Of a stretch of DNA of 64,000 nucleotides, positions 1 to 8,428 are shown one piece after another. Source of the stretch: Natronosporangium hydrolyticum (GTDB lineage Bacteria > Actinomycetota > Actinomycetes > Mycobacteriales > Micromonosporaceae); NCBI RefSeq assembly GCF_016925615.1, contig NZ_CP070499.1, positions 2,232,001 through 2,296,000 on the forward strand, in the 5' to 3' direction. A model generated the notes under the pieces. The model saw only the letters and a program-made list of their open reading frames with translations, was not told where the DNA came from and did not search any database. Each line of letters starts with the position of its first letter. Position 1 is the stretch's first letter. The position numbers were made by a program, and so were the translations under genes.

Positions 1-597
1 GATCCGGGCCGGGGCGGGGACCGGGCAGTGCTGACCAGCCCGGGGTTCCTGGTGTTGGCCGGGGCGTTCGGGGTGGCGGGGTTCGGGTTCTTCGTCGCCT
101 TGGTCTTCCTGGTGCCGCTGCTGACCGACCAGGGCTTCAGCACCACCACGGCGGCGTGGGCGTTGGGGTTGAGCGGGGCCGGCCAGCTCCTCGGCCGGAT
201 CGGATACGGCTGGCTGGTCCGGCGTACCAGCGTCCGCGCCCGTACGGTCGGCATCCTCGCCGCCGGTGGGGTGACCACCGCAGCGGTGGCGGTGGCTCCG
301 GGCCCGGCAGCGCTGGTGATCGCGGTGGCGGTGCTCGCCGGCGCCGCCCGCGGCTTGTTCACCCTGCTGTCGGCGACCGCGGTCAGCGACCGGTGGGGCA
401 GCCACCGGTTCGGTAGCCGCAACGGCGTCTTCCACGCGCCGCTGACCGCGGCGATGGCGACGGCGCCGCTGGTGGGCGCCGTCGCCGCCGGTTGGCTCGG
501 AAGCTACGGGGCGGTCTTTGTCGCCTTGGCCGTGGTGATGCTGCTCGCCGCCGCGGTCTCCGTGCTGGTGTCGGCGACCGGCTCGGTCGGGCGGTGA
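1..597 (+). CDS. MFS permease, C-terminal half (5' end outside window)
   Basis: The reading frame is open from base 1, so the gene begins upstream of the window; a GTG at 28 is only an internal codon. About 190 visible residues form five or six hydrophobic segments with a short basic loop containing GRIGYGWLVRRT near residue 50, which is the conserved intracellular loop pattern (GRxxDRxGRR-like) between helices of major facilitator superfamily transporters. It is therefore probably the second six-helix half of a 12-helix permease in the cytoplasmic membrane. The substrate cannot be told. Its last 94 bases overlap, tail to tail, the 3' end of the MMPL gene on the other strand. Confidence 0.75.
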   Translation, partial: DPGRGGDRAVLTSPGFLVLAGAFGVAGFGFFVALVFLVPLLTDQGFSTTTAAWALGLSGAGQLLGRIGYGWLVRRTSVRARTVGILAAGGVTTAAVAVAPGPAALVIAVAVLAGAARGLFTLLSATAVSDRWGSHRFGSRNGVFHAPLTAAMATAPLVGAVAAGWLGSYGAVFVALAVVMLLAAAVSVLVSATGSVGR

Positions 598-2756
598 CCG
601 GCGCGGTCGGTCCCGGACCGCCCGTGGCCCCGGGAGAGCCGGCCGGGCCACCAGTTGGCCCGACCGAGCAGGTTCATCACCGCCGGCAGCAGCAGCATCC
701 GGACCAGCGTGGCGTCGATCGCCACCGCCACCGCCAACCCCACCCCGACCTGTTTCATCTCAACGAAGCTGAGCGTGGCGAAGAGCGAGAAGATGGCGAG
801 CATCACCGCCGCCGCCGAGCAGACGACGCCAGCGGCGCGGACCATCCCCGTCTCGACCGCCGCCCGGGTGTCCAACCCGGCGGCCGCTGCCTCCCGTACC
901 CGGCTGACGACGTACACATGGTAGTCCATAGATAGTCCGAACAGGATGACAAAAAGGAACAGCGGCACCCAGTTGACGATGTGGCCGGTGCTGGTGAAGC
1001 CGAGCAGACCTTCGGCCCAGGTGTGCTGGAAGACCAGGGTCAGCACACCGAAGGCGGCGGCGACCGAGAGCAGGTTTAGGATGCCCGCGACCACCGCCAC
1101 CACGACGGACCGGAAGGCCGCCGCCATCACCAGCACGGTCAGCAGCACCACCACCCCGATCGCCCACGGCAGCCGCTGCCGCTGCTGCTCGGTGTAGTCG
1201 GCGTTGTCCGCGGTGACACCGGCGACGGCCGCCTCGGCGCCAGCGAGTCCGGCCAGGGCGGCCGGTAGCAGCTCGCCCCGCAGCCGGGTCAGCGACTCCG
1301 CCGCCCGCGGATCATCGAACGGGTACGGGACCGCGAGCTCGACAGTGGAGACGGTGCCGCTGGGTGAGGTGAGCACCTCGGCCGCCGGATCGGGGGCGAA
1401 TAGCGGCTCGGCGGCGGCCCGCTCCGCGAGCGCGGCCAGCGCGGCCCGCACCGGCTCGGCCTGGTCCGCGGGCGCGGTCACCACCACCTGGTGGGTGTTG
1501 CGTTGCCCGGGAAAGGACTCCGCCAGCCGGTCGTAGCTCTGCACCGCCGGGATGGTCCGGGGCAGATCGGCTGCGGAGCTGTCGCGCATGCTCATCCCGA
1601 CCGCCGGCAGCGCCAGCGCCAGCAACGCGGCCAGCACCACCGCCACAGTGGTCCGGGGTGCCCGCAGCGCGGGGGCGAGCAGCGCCGGCCACAGCCGGGG
1701 CGTACCGGCGCGGTCGGTGAGCCGCCACAGCAGCGGCACCCGGGGCCGCTCCAGCGACCGGCCGAGGGTCGCCAGCAACGCCGGCATGACGGTGATCGCC
1801 CCGAGCATGGCGACCCCGATCACCAGGATCACCCCGGTGCCCAGCGCCTGGAAGACCGGCTCACCGGCCAGGTAGGCGCCGGTTAGGGCAATCATCGAGG
1901 TGGCCGCGGAGACCACCACCGCCCGCCCCGAGGTGGCCGCGGCGACCCGGGCCGCGGTCAGCTGGTCGTGCCCGGCCTGCCGCTCCTGGCGCAGCCGCCG
2001 GAGATAGAAGAGCGAGTAGTCGACGCTGACCGCCAACCCGATCAGCAGGATCACCTGCGGCACGGTCCCGACGTCGGGCACCAACTGGGAGGCGAGCGCC
2101 CACAGGCCGGTCGCGGCGAGCACCGCTGAGAAGCCGAGCAGCAGCGGCACCCCGGCGGCGACCAGCGCCCCGAAGACCACCAGCAGGATCACCAGGGTGA
2201 CCGGGATGCTGAGCGCCCCCGAGCTGGCCAGCTCGGCGTCGACCTGGTCGTTGATGCCGGCGTCCATCGCCGGGCCACCGGCGGTCTCGATCCGCAGCTG
2301 CGGATGCGCTGCGTCCAGCTCATCGACGAGTCCCTGGACGGCGGGCAGCTGGTCGGCGGCGGAGTCGCCGGCGAGCGTGACCGGCACCAGCACCGCGCCG
2401 TTGACCTCCGAGGGCAGCGCCGGCCCTGCCTCGGCCACCTCTGGTAGCGCCCCGAGCCGGGCGACCGTCACGCTGGCCGCCGCCTGCGCGTCGGCCGGTT
2501 CCCCGGTGATCAGGATCGGTTGGGTGACCGGGTCGGGGAAGTCCGCTTCGGCGAGCCACTCCTGCGCGGTGCCGGCCTCGCCGACCCCGAAGTCGGCCGC
2601 GGTCGCCTGCCGGGTCTCCACGGTCGCCCCGATCGTCAGCGCGGCCGCGACGAAGACCACCCAGCCGCCGATCGCCCACCACGGATGCCGGATGCTCCAG
2701 GTGGCCAGCCGCTGGATCGGCCCGCCACCGGCCGGTGGCGTTGTCGTATGTGTCAT
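504..2756 (-). CDS. MMPL-family RND-type transporter
   Basis: A 750-residue membrane protein with the MMPL/RND layout: one N-terminal helix (about residues 24-46), a large extracytoplasmic domain, a helix bundle (about 185-335), a second extracytoplasmic domain, and a second bundle (about 525-715). The second bundle holds GLSMDYHVYVVSRVREA, the signature loop of mycobacterial and streptomycete MMPL proteins that export lipids or small lipophilic compounds using the proton gradient. The ATG at 2756 is the only well-placed start. The C-terminal tail of about 55 residues is hydrophilic and low complexity, and it overlaps the convergent MFS gene. It is divergent from the sensor kinase at 2864, so the two may share a control region, although regulation of the exporter by that kinase is only inference. 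Confidence 0.9.
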   Translation of the reverse strand: MTHTTTPPAGGGPIQRLATWSIRHPWWAIGGWVVFVAAALTIGATVETRQATAADFGVGEAGTAQEWLAEADFPDPVTQPILITGEPADAQAAASVTVARLGALPEVAEAGPALPSEVNGAVLVPVTLAGDSAADQLPAVQGLVDELDAAHPQLRIETAGGPAMDAGINDQVDAELASSGALSIPVTLVILLVVFGALVAAGVPLLLGFSAVLAATGLWALASQLVPDVGTVPQVILLIGLAVSVDYSLFYLRRLRQERQAGHDQLTAARVAAATSGRAVVVSAATSMIALTGAYLAGEPVFQALGTGVILVIGVAMLGAITVMPALLATLGRSLERPRVPLLWRLTDRAGTPRLWPALLAPALRAPRTTVAVVLAALLALALPAVGMSMRDSSAADLPRTIPAVQSYDRLAESFPGQRNTHQVVVTAPADQAEPVRAALAALAERAAAEPLFAPDPAAEVLTSPSGTVSTVELAVPYPFDDPRAAESLTRLRGELLPAALAGLAGAEAAVAGVTADNADYTEQQRQRLPWAIGVVVLLTVLVMAAAFRSVVVAVVAGILNLLSVAAAFGVLTLVFQHTWAEGLLGFTSTGHIVNWVPLFLFVILFGLSMDYHVYVVSRVREAAAAGLDTRAAVETGMVRAAGVVCSAAAVMLAIFSLFATLSFVEMKQVGVGLAVAVAIDATLVRMLLLPAVMNLLGRANWWPGRLSRGHGRSGTDRAGHRPTEPVADTSTETAAASSITTAKATKTAP

Positions 2757-2863
2757 CTCTCCACGCTGGTGTCCGGAACACCCGTCGGCAGTGGGGCTGC
2801 GACCCGAACCGGGGTGGGGTAATCCCCACTGTGCCGCCGCCTGGCGCTAGCCAGAATGGGGTC

Positions 2864-4177
2864 ATGACCATCTCTGCTCACCGAGGGCTGCGCTGGCGGC
2901 TGCAGTTGACCGGCCTGGCGCTGGGGCTCGCCGTGCTCTACGGCGTCGGCATCGCGCTGTTTGTGCTGACGGTCGTCGGCTTGCCGCTGTCGCTGGTGGC
3001 AGGGGTGGGTATCCCGCTGACCCTCGCCGCTCTGTTGCTGACCCGCGGTTTCACCGACCTCTACCGGTGGGCCTTCGCCCGCCTGCTCGGAGTCGCCATC
3101 GGCCGGCCGTACCTGCCCTGGCCGCGCGGTCATCTGGGGAGCCAGCTGTGGCAGCTGCTGCGGACGCCCACCACCTGGCGGGACCTGCTGTGGCTGCTAC
3201 TCAACGCGGTGGTCGGCCTGCTCGCGCCGGTGCTGGTGCTGGCGCTCGCCGGCGGTGTGCTGTGGTACGCGAGCCTGCCGCTGCTGTGGGCGATCCTGGA
3301 CCGCGCCGCCGGCCCCGAGATGGCCGAGTGGGTGCTGCGCACCGACTTCGGATTCTGGGCGATCGACAGCCAGCAGACGGCGTACGCCGGGCTGGCGATC
3401 GCCGGGGGCTTCGCGCTCCTGTGGTGGCTGCTGACCCCTCACCTGCTGCGCGGCTACGCCCGCTTCTGTGGCACGCTGCTGGGCCCGACCGGTGCCGCGA
3501 CGCTCGCCGCCCGGGTGCGGCAGCTGACCGAGTCGCGGGCGGAGACCGTCGACGCCCAGGCCGCGGAGCTGCGGCGGATCGAGCGTGACCTGCACGACGG
3601 GGCGCAGGCCCGGCTGGTGTCGCTGGGGATGAGTATCGGCCTGGCCGAGGAGCTGATCCGCACCGACCCGGAGGCCGCCATCCGGCTGCTGTCCGAGGCG
3701 CGGGAGGACAGCGGGGAGGCGCTGGCGGAGCTGCGGCAGTTGGTCCGCGGCATGCATCCCCCGGTGCTGGCCGACCGTGGCCTGCCCGGTGGGGTGGCGG
3801 CGCTGGCGATCACGCATCCGTTGCCGGTGACGGTCGTGGACGAGTTGCCGGGCCGGCCGCCGGCACCGGTCGAGTCGGCGGCGTACTTCGCGGTCAGCGA
3901 GGCGCTGACCAATATCAGCAAGCACGCGGGCGCCACCGCGGTCGAGGTCCGCCTGGCGTACGCCGACGGGCGGCTGGTGGTAACCGTCACCGACGACGGG
4001 CGCGGGGGCGCTCAGCTGGTCTCCGGCGGTGGCCTGCGCGGGGTGGAGCGGCGGCTGTCGGCTTTCGACGGTACGGTGAGTCTGACCAGCCCGGCGGGTG
4101 GGCCGACCGTCGTGACCATGGAGATCCCGTGCGAGTTGTCCTCGGCGAAGACCACGCCCTCCTCCGGGACGGGCTGA
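2864..4177 (+). CDS. NarL-type sensor histidine kinase with four-helix sensor domain
   Basis: A 437-residue kinase. The first ~200 residues carry about four membrane helices in a 'putative sensor' arrangement seen in actinobacterial LiaS/DesK-like kinases. A HisKA_3 dimerisation segment follows, with RRIERDLHDGAQARL (phospho-accepting His244), then a GHKL ATPase domain with EALTNISKHAGA (N box) and VTDDGRGG (G box). I chose the ATG at 2864, which follows CCAGAATGGGGTC, rather than the open frame that starts at 2735, because MTISAHRGLRW begins the typical amphipathic entry to helix 1. The gene overlaps the response-regulator gene by 49 bp, so the pair is translationally linked. The signal is unknown; an envelope-stress role is common for this class. 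Confidence 0.9.
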   Translation: MTISAHRGLRWRLQLTGLALGLAVLYGVGIALFVLTVVGLPLSLVAGVGIPLTLAALLLTRGFTDLYRWAFARLLGVAIGRPYLPWPRGHLGSQLWQLLRTPTTWRDLLWLLLNAVVGLLAPVLVLALAGGVLWYASLPLLWAILDRAAGPEMAEWVLRTDFGFWAIDSQQTAYAGLAIAGGFALLWWLLTPHLLRGYARFCGTLLGPTGAATLAARVRQLTESRAETVDAQAAELRRIERDLHDGAQARLVSLGMSIGLAEELIRTDPEAAIRLLSEAREDSGEALAELRQLVRGMHPPVLADRGLPGGVAALAITHPLPVTVVDELPGRPPAPVESAAYFAVSEALTNISKHAGATAVEVRLAYADGRLVVTVTDDGRGGAQLVSGGGLRGVERRLSAFDGTVSLTSPAGGPTVVTMEIPCELSSAKTTPSSGTG

Positions 4178-4794
4178 CCAGACTGCTGGTCGCCCACGAC
4201 TGCGACGTGGTCGAAGCCGCCGACACCGGGCCTACGCTGGCCGCCGCGCTGACCCGCCACCGGCCCGACGTCGCGGTGGTGGATGTCCGGCTGCCGCCGA
4301 CCTTCACCGACGAAGGGCTGCGGGCGGCGATCGCGGCCCGGCAGGTGATTCCCGGCCTGCCGGTGCTGGTGCTCTCGCAGTATGTCGAGCCGCTCTACGC
4401 CCGGGAGCTGCTCGCCGACCGGGCCGGCGGGGTGGGTTATCTATTGAAGGACCGGGTCTCCCAGGTGGCGCAGTTCGTCGACGCGCTGCGCCGGGTGGCG
4501 GCCGGTGGCACCGCGATGGACCCGGAGGTGGTGGCGCAGCTGCTCGGCGGGGGCCGGGACCGGCTGGCGCCGCTGACCGCCCGGGAGCAGGAGGTGCTGG
4601 CGCTGATGGCCGAGGGCCGCACCAACGCGGCGATCGCCCGGGCGCTCTTCGTCACCGAGAAGGCGGTCGGCAAGCACATCAACAATGTCTTCCGCAAGCT
4701 CGACCTGCCCGAGTCGGCCGACGACAACCGGCGGGTGCTGGCGGTGCTGGCCTACCTCCAGCACGATCCGGCGACCGATGGCCCCCGCCGCTAG
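4129..4794 (+). CDS. NarL/LuxR-family response regulator
   Basis: A 221-residue regulator. The receiver domain has the acidic pair E7/D8, phospho-acceptor Asp52 in VVDVRLPP, and the conserved Lys in YLLKDRV. A C-terminal LuxR helix-turn-helix contains LTAREQEVLALMAEGRTNAAIA followed by the recognition helix. It starts with GTG inside the end of the kinase gene, so this is a cognate two-component pair expected to bind DNA as a phosphorylated dimer. The stop overlaps the convergent flavoreductase stop by 4 bp, leaving no room for a terminator between them. Confidence 0.92.
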   Translation: MRVVLGEDHALLRDGLTRLLVAHDCDVVEAADTGPTLAAALTRHRPDVAVVDVRLPPTFTDEGLRAAIAARQVIPGLPVLVLSQYVEPLYARELLADRAGGVGYLLKDRVSQVAQFVDALRRVAAGGTAMDPEVVAQLLGGGRDRLAPLTAREQEVLALMAEGRTNAAIARALFVTEKAVGKHINNVFRKLDLPESADDNRRVLAVLAYLQHDPATDGPRR

Positions 4795-5564
4795 TGCAGG
4801 CCGCGTTTGCCCGCGGCCCAGAAGGGCTTGACCACCACCGCGCTGCGGGGCCAGCCCCGGTCCCGGACCAGCGCCTGCAGCAGCAGCTGGCAGGTACGCG
4901 CTTCGCCGGCCAGGTACGCCACGGCGGGCTGGTCCGGCAGGTCCTGCTGGGCCAGTGCGGTGACCAGGGTGGGGGAGGCGACCGCCGGGGCGCCGCGCCG
5001 GTGTACGCGTCGCAGCTGGTGCGGCCCGGGGAGCGGTAGGTCGTCCTCGGGGGACTCGCTCTCCAGGATCCCGGTGACGCTGGCCGCCGGGTCGAGGCCG
5101 GCGATCATGGGGCCGAACGCGGCCGTGGCGGTCTCGTCGCCGACGAACAGGTGGCGCGGGCCGGGTCGGGTGGCGAACTCGCCCATCGGGCCCCAGAACG
5201 TCACCGGTTCGCCCACCGTTGCGGACTCGACCCACCGGATGCCGATGCCGTCCCCGTCGTACCGGTGGATGCGCAGCTCAATCGCGTCGCCGGCCGGGTC
5301 GTACTCCCAGATGGTGTAGGTCCGCAGGGTGTCTGACGGCCGAAAGATGCCGTAGAGCGAGAGCGGGTCGTTGATCTGGAGCCGGATGTGCTGGCCCGGG
5401 GTGTACTCGGCGGGCAGCGGCTCGTCGGCGGCGACCCGGATCCGCCACATGCTGGGGGTGACCAGCTCTCGGTCGGTCACCGTGCCGGTTCGCCGGTGCT
5501 GGTCGAAGAACCTGGCCAAGGGCTTGATGGTGCGGTGGTGAGCGGCGGGTTGCGGCGTGGCCAT
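4791..5564 (-). CDS. Siderophore-interacting protein (FAD/NADPH ferric-siderophore reductase)
   Basis: A 257-residue protein of the SIP/ViuB family. The N-terminal half is the FAD-binding barrel, with the family signature RTYTIWEYDP (usually RxYTxR) and YTPGQHIRLQI. The C-terminal half is the NAD(P)H-binding SIP domain ending in GYWxxGKRG-like VKPFWAAGKRGLH. Such proteins reduce ferric siderophores in the cytoplasm to release iron. The ATG at 5564 is preceded by GGAGGAGT, a strong ribosome-binding site. The gene is divergent from the TetR gene at 5646 across an 81-bp gap that contains a palindrome, so it is probably the target of that regulator. Iron control by a DtxR-type protein cannot be seen. 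Confidence 0.9.
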   Translation of the reverse strand: MATPQPAAHHRTIKPLARFFDQHRRTGTVTDRELVTPSMWRIRVAADEPLPAEYTPGQHIRLQINDPLSLYGIFRPSDTLRTYTIWEYDPAGDAIELRIHRYDGDGIGIRWVESATVGEPVTFWGPMGEFATRPGPRHLFVGDETATAAFGPMIAGLDPAASVTGILESESPEDDLPLPGPHQLRRVHRRGAPAVASPTLVTALAQQDLPDQPAVAYLAGEARTCQLLLQALVRDRGWPRSAVVVKPFWAAGKRGLH

Positions 5565-5576
5565 GACTCCTCCAAA

Positions 5577-5604
5577 GTTGTTATCAACTGATAACTAGTA
5601 CAAT
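5577..5604. promoter_or_regulatory. Palindromic operator and -10 between SIP and TetR genes
   Basis: The divergent gap holds GTTATC-AACT-GATAAC at 5580-5595, a perfect inverted repeat of 6-bp arms in an otherwise GC-rich genome, flanked by AGTT and TAGT. A -10-like TACAAT at 5599-5604 reads toward the TetR gene. The position, 13 bp upstream of the SIP start and 50 bp upstream of the TetR start, fits a single TetR dimer repressing both genes. This is inference from position and symmetry. Confidence 0.55.
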
Positions 5605-5645
5605 AGCGAGCGCCGGACGAGGTTGCCAACACCAGGGAGACAACC

Positions 5646-6224
5646 ATGGCCAGAGGTCGGATGACCGCGGCAGAGCGGGGCGATCAACTCGTCGCCGCGG
5701 CGGTCACCGCCTTCGCCGCCGGTGGGTACGCCGGGACCAGCACCGACGACGTGGCCCGGCGCGCCGGTGTGTCGCAGGCCTATGTGGTGCGGCTCTTCGG
5801 CTCCAAACAGCGGCTCTTCCTCGCCACCCTGCGGCACGCCGCCGACCGGATCGAGCAGCGGTTCCGGGCGGCCGCCGCCGACGAGCCCACACTGGCGCGA
5901 CTGGGGGTCGCCTACGCGGACCTGCTCGCCGAACGGGATCTGTTGGCGGTCGTGCTGCACGGCAGCGCGGCCTCGGCCGACCCGGAGGTCGGTGCGGTGA
6001 TGCGAGCCGAGTTCGGCCGGATCGCTATGGCGATCCGGGAGCTCACCGCGGCGACCCCGGATCAGGTGCGGGAGTTCCTCGCCGACGGGATGCTGCTGAC
6101 CCTGCTCGGGTCGATGCGGGCGGTCGGCCCGGGCGCGGAACCGCCCCAGCCCTGGCTGGTCGAGCTGCTCGCGACCTTCCCGGAGTATCTTCGCGACCCT
6201 AGCGCTGGCGATTCCCGGCGGTAA
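5646..6224 (+). CDS. TetR-family transcriptional regulator
   Basis: A 192-residue protein with an N-terminal TetR helix-turn-helix (about residues 8-55) in which GTSTDDVARRAGVSQAYVVRLF gives the recognition helix and KQRLFLATL the linker. The remaining helical domain is a ligand-binding/dimerisation core of no recognisable specificity. The ATG is preceded by CAGGGAGACAACC (GGGAG). It is divergently transcribed from the siderophore-interacting reductase and most likely binds the GTTATC palindrome between them, repressing itself and the reductase. Confidence 0.9.
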   Translation: MARGRMTAAERGDQLVAAAVTAFAAGGYAGTSTDDVARRAGVSQAYVVRLFGSKQRLFLATLRHAADRIEQRFRAAAADEPTLARLGVAYADLLAERDLLAVVLHGSAASADPEVGAVMRAEFGRIAMAIRELTAATPDQVREFLADGMLLTLLGSMRAVGPGAEPPQPWLVELLATFPEYLRDPSAGDSRR

Positions 6225-6249
6225 GCTGCTGGCCCCCCACGGTTTGCCG

Positions 6250-6269
6250 GTCGGCGGCATAATGCCGAC
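6250..6269. promoter_or_regulatory. Candidate operator GTCGGC-N8-GCCGAC over a -10 element
   Basis: Upstream of the UMF1 permease the sequence GTCGGC (6250-6255) and its inverted copy GCCGAC (6264-6269) bracket GGCATAAT, whose CATAAT resembles a -10 hexamer. No convincing -35 is visible. A repressor bound here would block the promoter about 80 bp before the permease start. No candidate protein is identified. Confidence 0.35.
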
Positions 6270-6343
6270 GTAGATCATCGGGCGGGACGGCCGGGACACC
6301 CCCCGGGCAGCGTCGGCGCCCTGAGCTGAGGTGAGGGGCGCCG

Positions 6344-7720
6344 ATGGCGATCATGGAAGGCACGGCGGGGCCGTCGCAACCGCCGAGCAGCCGCCGCGAA
6401 CGTGCCGGCTGGATCTGCTACGACTGGGCGAATCAGGCCTTCATCACCACCGTCGTCACGGTCTTCCTCGGCCCGTACCTCACCGCCATCGCCGACCAGG
6501 CGGCCCGTTGCCCGGTGGGCGAACCCGACTGCACTGGCCGGATCTCGATCGGGTTCCTGGAGATCCTGCCCGGGCAACTCTTCCCCTACCTGATCTCGGC
6601 CTCGGCCATCCTCACCATCGTGGTGCTGCCGCTGGTCGGCGCGATCGCCGACCGGTCACCGTACAAACGGGAGCTGCTGGCGTTCTTCGCCTACCTCGGC
6701 GCCGGCGCCACCATGGGCATGTTCTTCCTGGTGGACGACCGGTGGTTGCTGGGGGCGGTGCTGTTCCTGATCGCCAACGTCGCGTTCGGTGCCAGCATCG
6801 TGGTCTACAACTCGTACCTGCCGCAGTTGGCCGGGCCGGACGAGCGGGACCAGCTCTCCAGCACCGGCTGGGCGGTGGCGTACATCGGCGGCGGGATCCT
6901 GCTGGCGGTCAACCTCGCGGCGCTGCTGATGCGGGACCAGTTCGGGCTCAGCGAGGCCGACGTGGTCCGCTACAACATCGTCTCGGCCGGCATCTGGTGG
7001 GCGGCGTTCACCACCGTGCCGATGGTGACGCTGCGCAACCGGCCGCCGCTGGCAGGGCCCCCACAGCGGTTCCTGCTCACCGACGGGTTCGTGCAGCTGT
7101 GGCATACGCTCAAAGGGCTGCGCAAGTACCCGCTGACGCTGCTGTTCCTGGTCGCCTACCTGATCTACAGCGACGGCGTCTCCGCGGTGATCGCGCTGAG
7201 CGCCACCTACGGCAGCGCCGAGCTGCGGCTCTCCGCCGACCACCTGGTGATGACGATCCTGGTGGTGCAGTTCGTCGCGTTCTTCGGAGCGTTGGCGATG
7301 GGGCGGATCGCCGCCCGGGTAGGGGCGCGCAAGACCGTCCTCGGTGGACTCGTCGGGTGGAGCCTGATCGTCTCGGCCGCCTACTTCCTGCCGCCCGGCC
7401 AGCTGCCGCCGTTCTTGGCGTTGGGGGTGGCGATCGGGCTGGTGCTCGGCGGCACCCAGGCGCTGAGCCGGTCGCTGTTCAGCCAGCTGATCCCGAAGGG
7501 CAAGGAGGGCGAGTACTTCGGGATCTACGAGATCACCGACAAGGCGACCAGCTGGTTGGCGCCGTTGCTGTTCGGGTTGGCGCTGGGCGCGACCGAAAGC
7601 TACCGGGTCGCCATCCTGTCGGTGATCGCCTTCTTCGTGGTGGGCTTCGTGCTGCTGTTGCTGGTCCCGATGCGCCGGGCGATCATCGCGGCCGGCAACA
7701 CCCCGCCCCGGGTGCTCTGA
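6344..7720 (+). CDS. UMF1/Atg22-like MFS permease
   Basis: A 458-residue polytopic membrane protein of about 12 helices. The N terminus RAGWICYDWANQAFITTVVTVFLGPYL and the central RNRPPL...LRKYPLTLLFLVAYLIYSDGV pattern are characteristic of the UMF1 branch of the major facilitator superfamily (Pfam Atg22/'vacuole effluxer-like'). Bacterial members have no established substrate; export of amino acids or osmolytes is sometimes proposed by analogy to yeast Atg22. The ATG at 6344 follows GAGGTGAGGGGCGCCG. It is monocistronic, with its own promoter region. Confidence 0.85.
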   Translation: MAIMEGTAGPSQPPSSRRERAGWICYDWANQAFITTVVTVFLGPYLTAIADQAARCPVGEPDCTGRISIGFLEILPGQLFPYLISASAILTIVVLPLVGAIADRSPYKRELLAFFAYLGAGATMGMFFLVDDRWLLGAVLFLIANVAFGASIVVYNSYLPQLAGPDERDQLSSTGWAVAYIGGGILLAVNLAALLMRDQFGLSEADVVRYNIVSAGIWWAAFTTVPMVTLRNRPPLAGPPQRFLLTDGFVQLWHTLKGLRKYPLTLLFLVAYLIYSDGVSAVIALSATYGSAELRLSADHLVMTILVVQFVAFFGALAMGRIAARVGARKTVLGGLVGWSLIVSAAYFLPPGQLPPFLALGVAIGLVLGGTQALSRSLFSQLIPKGKEGEYFGIYEITDKATSWLAPLLFGLALGATESYRVAILSVIAFFVVGFVLLLLVPMRRAIIAAGNTPPRVL

Positions 7721-7802
7721 ATCCCGGGCCGGCGGCGATCGTTTGCTCCGCCGTAGCCGGGGTACGGGTGACCGGGACGGGTCGCAACGGGGGGAGTCGG
7801 TC

Positions 7803-8387
7803 ATGCACAGGACAGACAGCCACGCGGTGGCGCAGGCGACGCACGATCTCGGCAGCGCGTTGTGGTTCGGCGGGTCGGTGATGGGCGCGGTCGGCGTCAA
7901 CAGTTCGGGGGATGAGTTGCCCCGCAGCATCGACCGAATTCGGGTGGCGAACTCGGCCTGGGGTCGGTTCGCGCCGATCGAGTGGCTGGGGATCGGGGCG
8001 GCGGTCGTCTCCGGGCTGCAACTGACCCGGGTCGGCACCCGGCGGATCGCGCTGCAGAAGGGGTTCGGCGAGGCCACCGCGGCCAAGGCGGTGACCATGG
8101 TGCTGGGGATCGCCACCACCGCGTACGCCGGATACTGCGGGATGAAGATCGCGGAGATCGCCGAGCAGGCCAGCCAGGAGGGTCGGTTGCTGGAGGTGCA
8201 GGACGCCGCGACGCCGACCGGTGGTACGCCGACGGAGCTCGCCCGGTGGCAGCGGCGGCTTCGGGTGGCGCAGTCGCTGGTGCCGGTGTTGGCCGGGGCG
8301 AACATCGCGTTCGGGGCTTACCTGTCCCAGTCGTTCCGGCCGGTCGCCACCGCCCGGGGTGTGATGCGGCGGATCCAGCGGCACTAG
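7803..8387 (+). CDS. Conserved membrane protein of unknown function
   Basis: A 194-residue protein with four hydrophobic segments (about residues 14-30, 58-75, 93-115 and 160-178). It begins MHRTDSHAVAQATHDLGSAL, and I chose the ATG at 7803 because GGGGGGAG lies just upstream. The pattern of a short N-terminal His-containing helix (TDSHAVAQATHDLG) followed by ALWFGGSVMGAVGVN recurs in actinobacterial hypothetical membrane proteins that I cannot name further. It lies 82 bp after the UMF1 permease on the same strand and could be co-transcribed with it. Confidence 0.7.
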   Translation: MHRTDSHAVAQATHDLGSALWFGGSVMGAVGVNSSGDELPRSIDRIRVANSAWGRFAPIEWLGIGAAVVSGLQLTRVGTRRIALQKGFGEATAAKAVTMVLGIATTAYAGYCGMKIAEIAEQASQEGRLLEVQDAATPTGGTPTELARWQRRLRVAQSLVPVLAGANIAFGAYLSQSFRPVATARGVMRRIQRH

Positions 8388-8428
8388 CCCGTAGCCGGTG
8401 CCGGAGTCTGCAACCGGGTGCCGGCCGG

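Noticed and set aside
6331-7881. A 516-codon frame overlapping the UMF1 permease
   Set aside because: Arg/Gly/Pro/Ala-rich out-of-frame shadow without motifs; the permease frame has clear family similarity.
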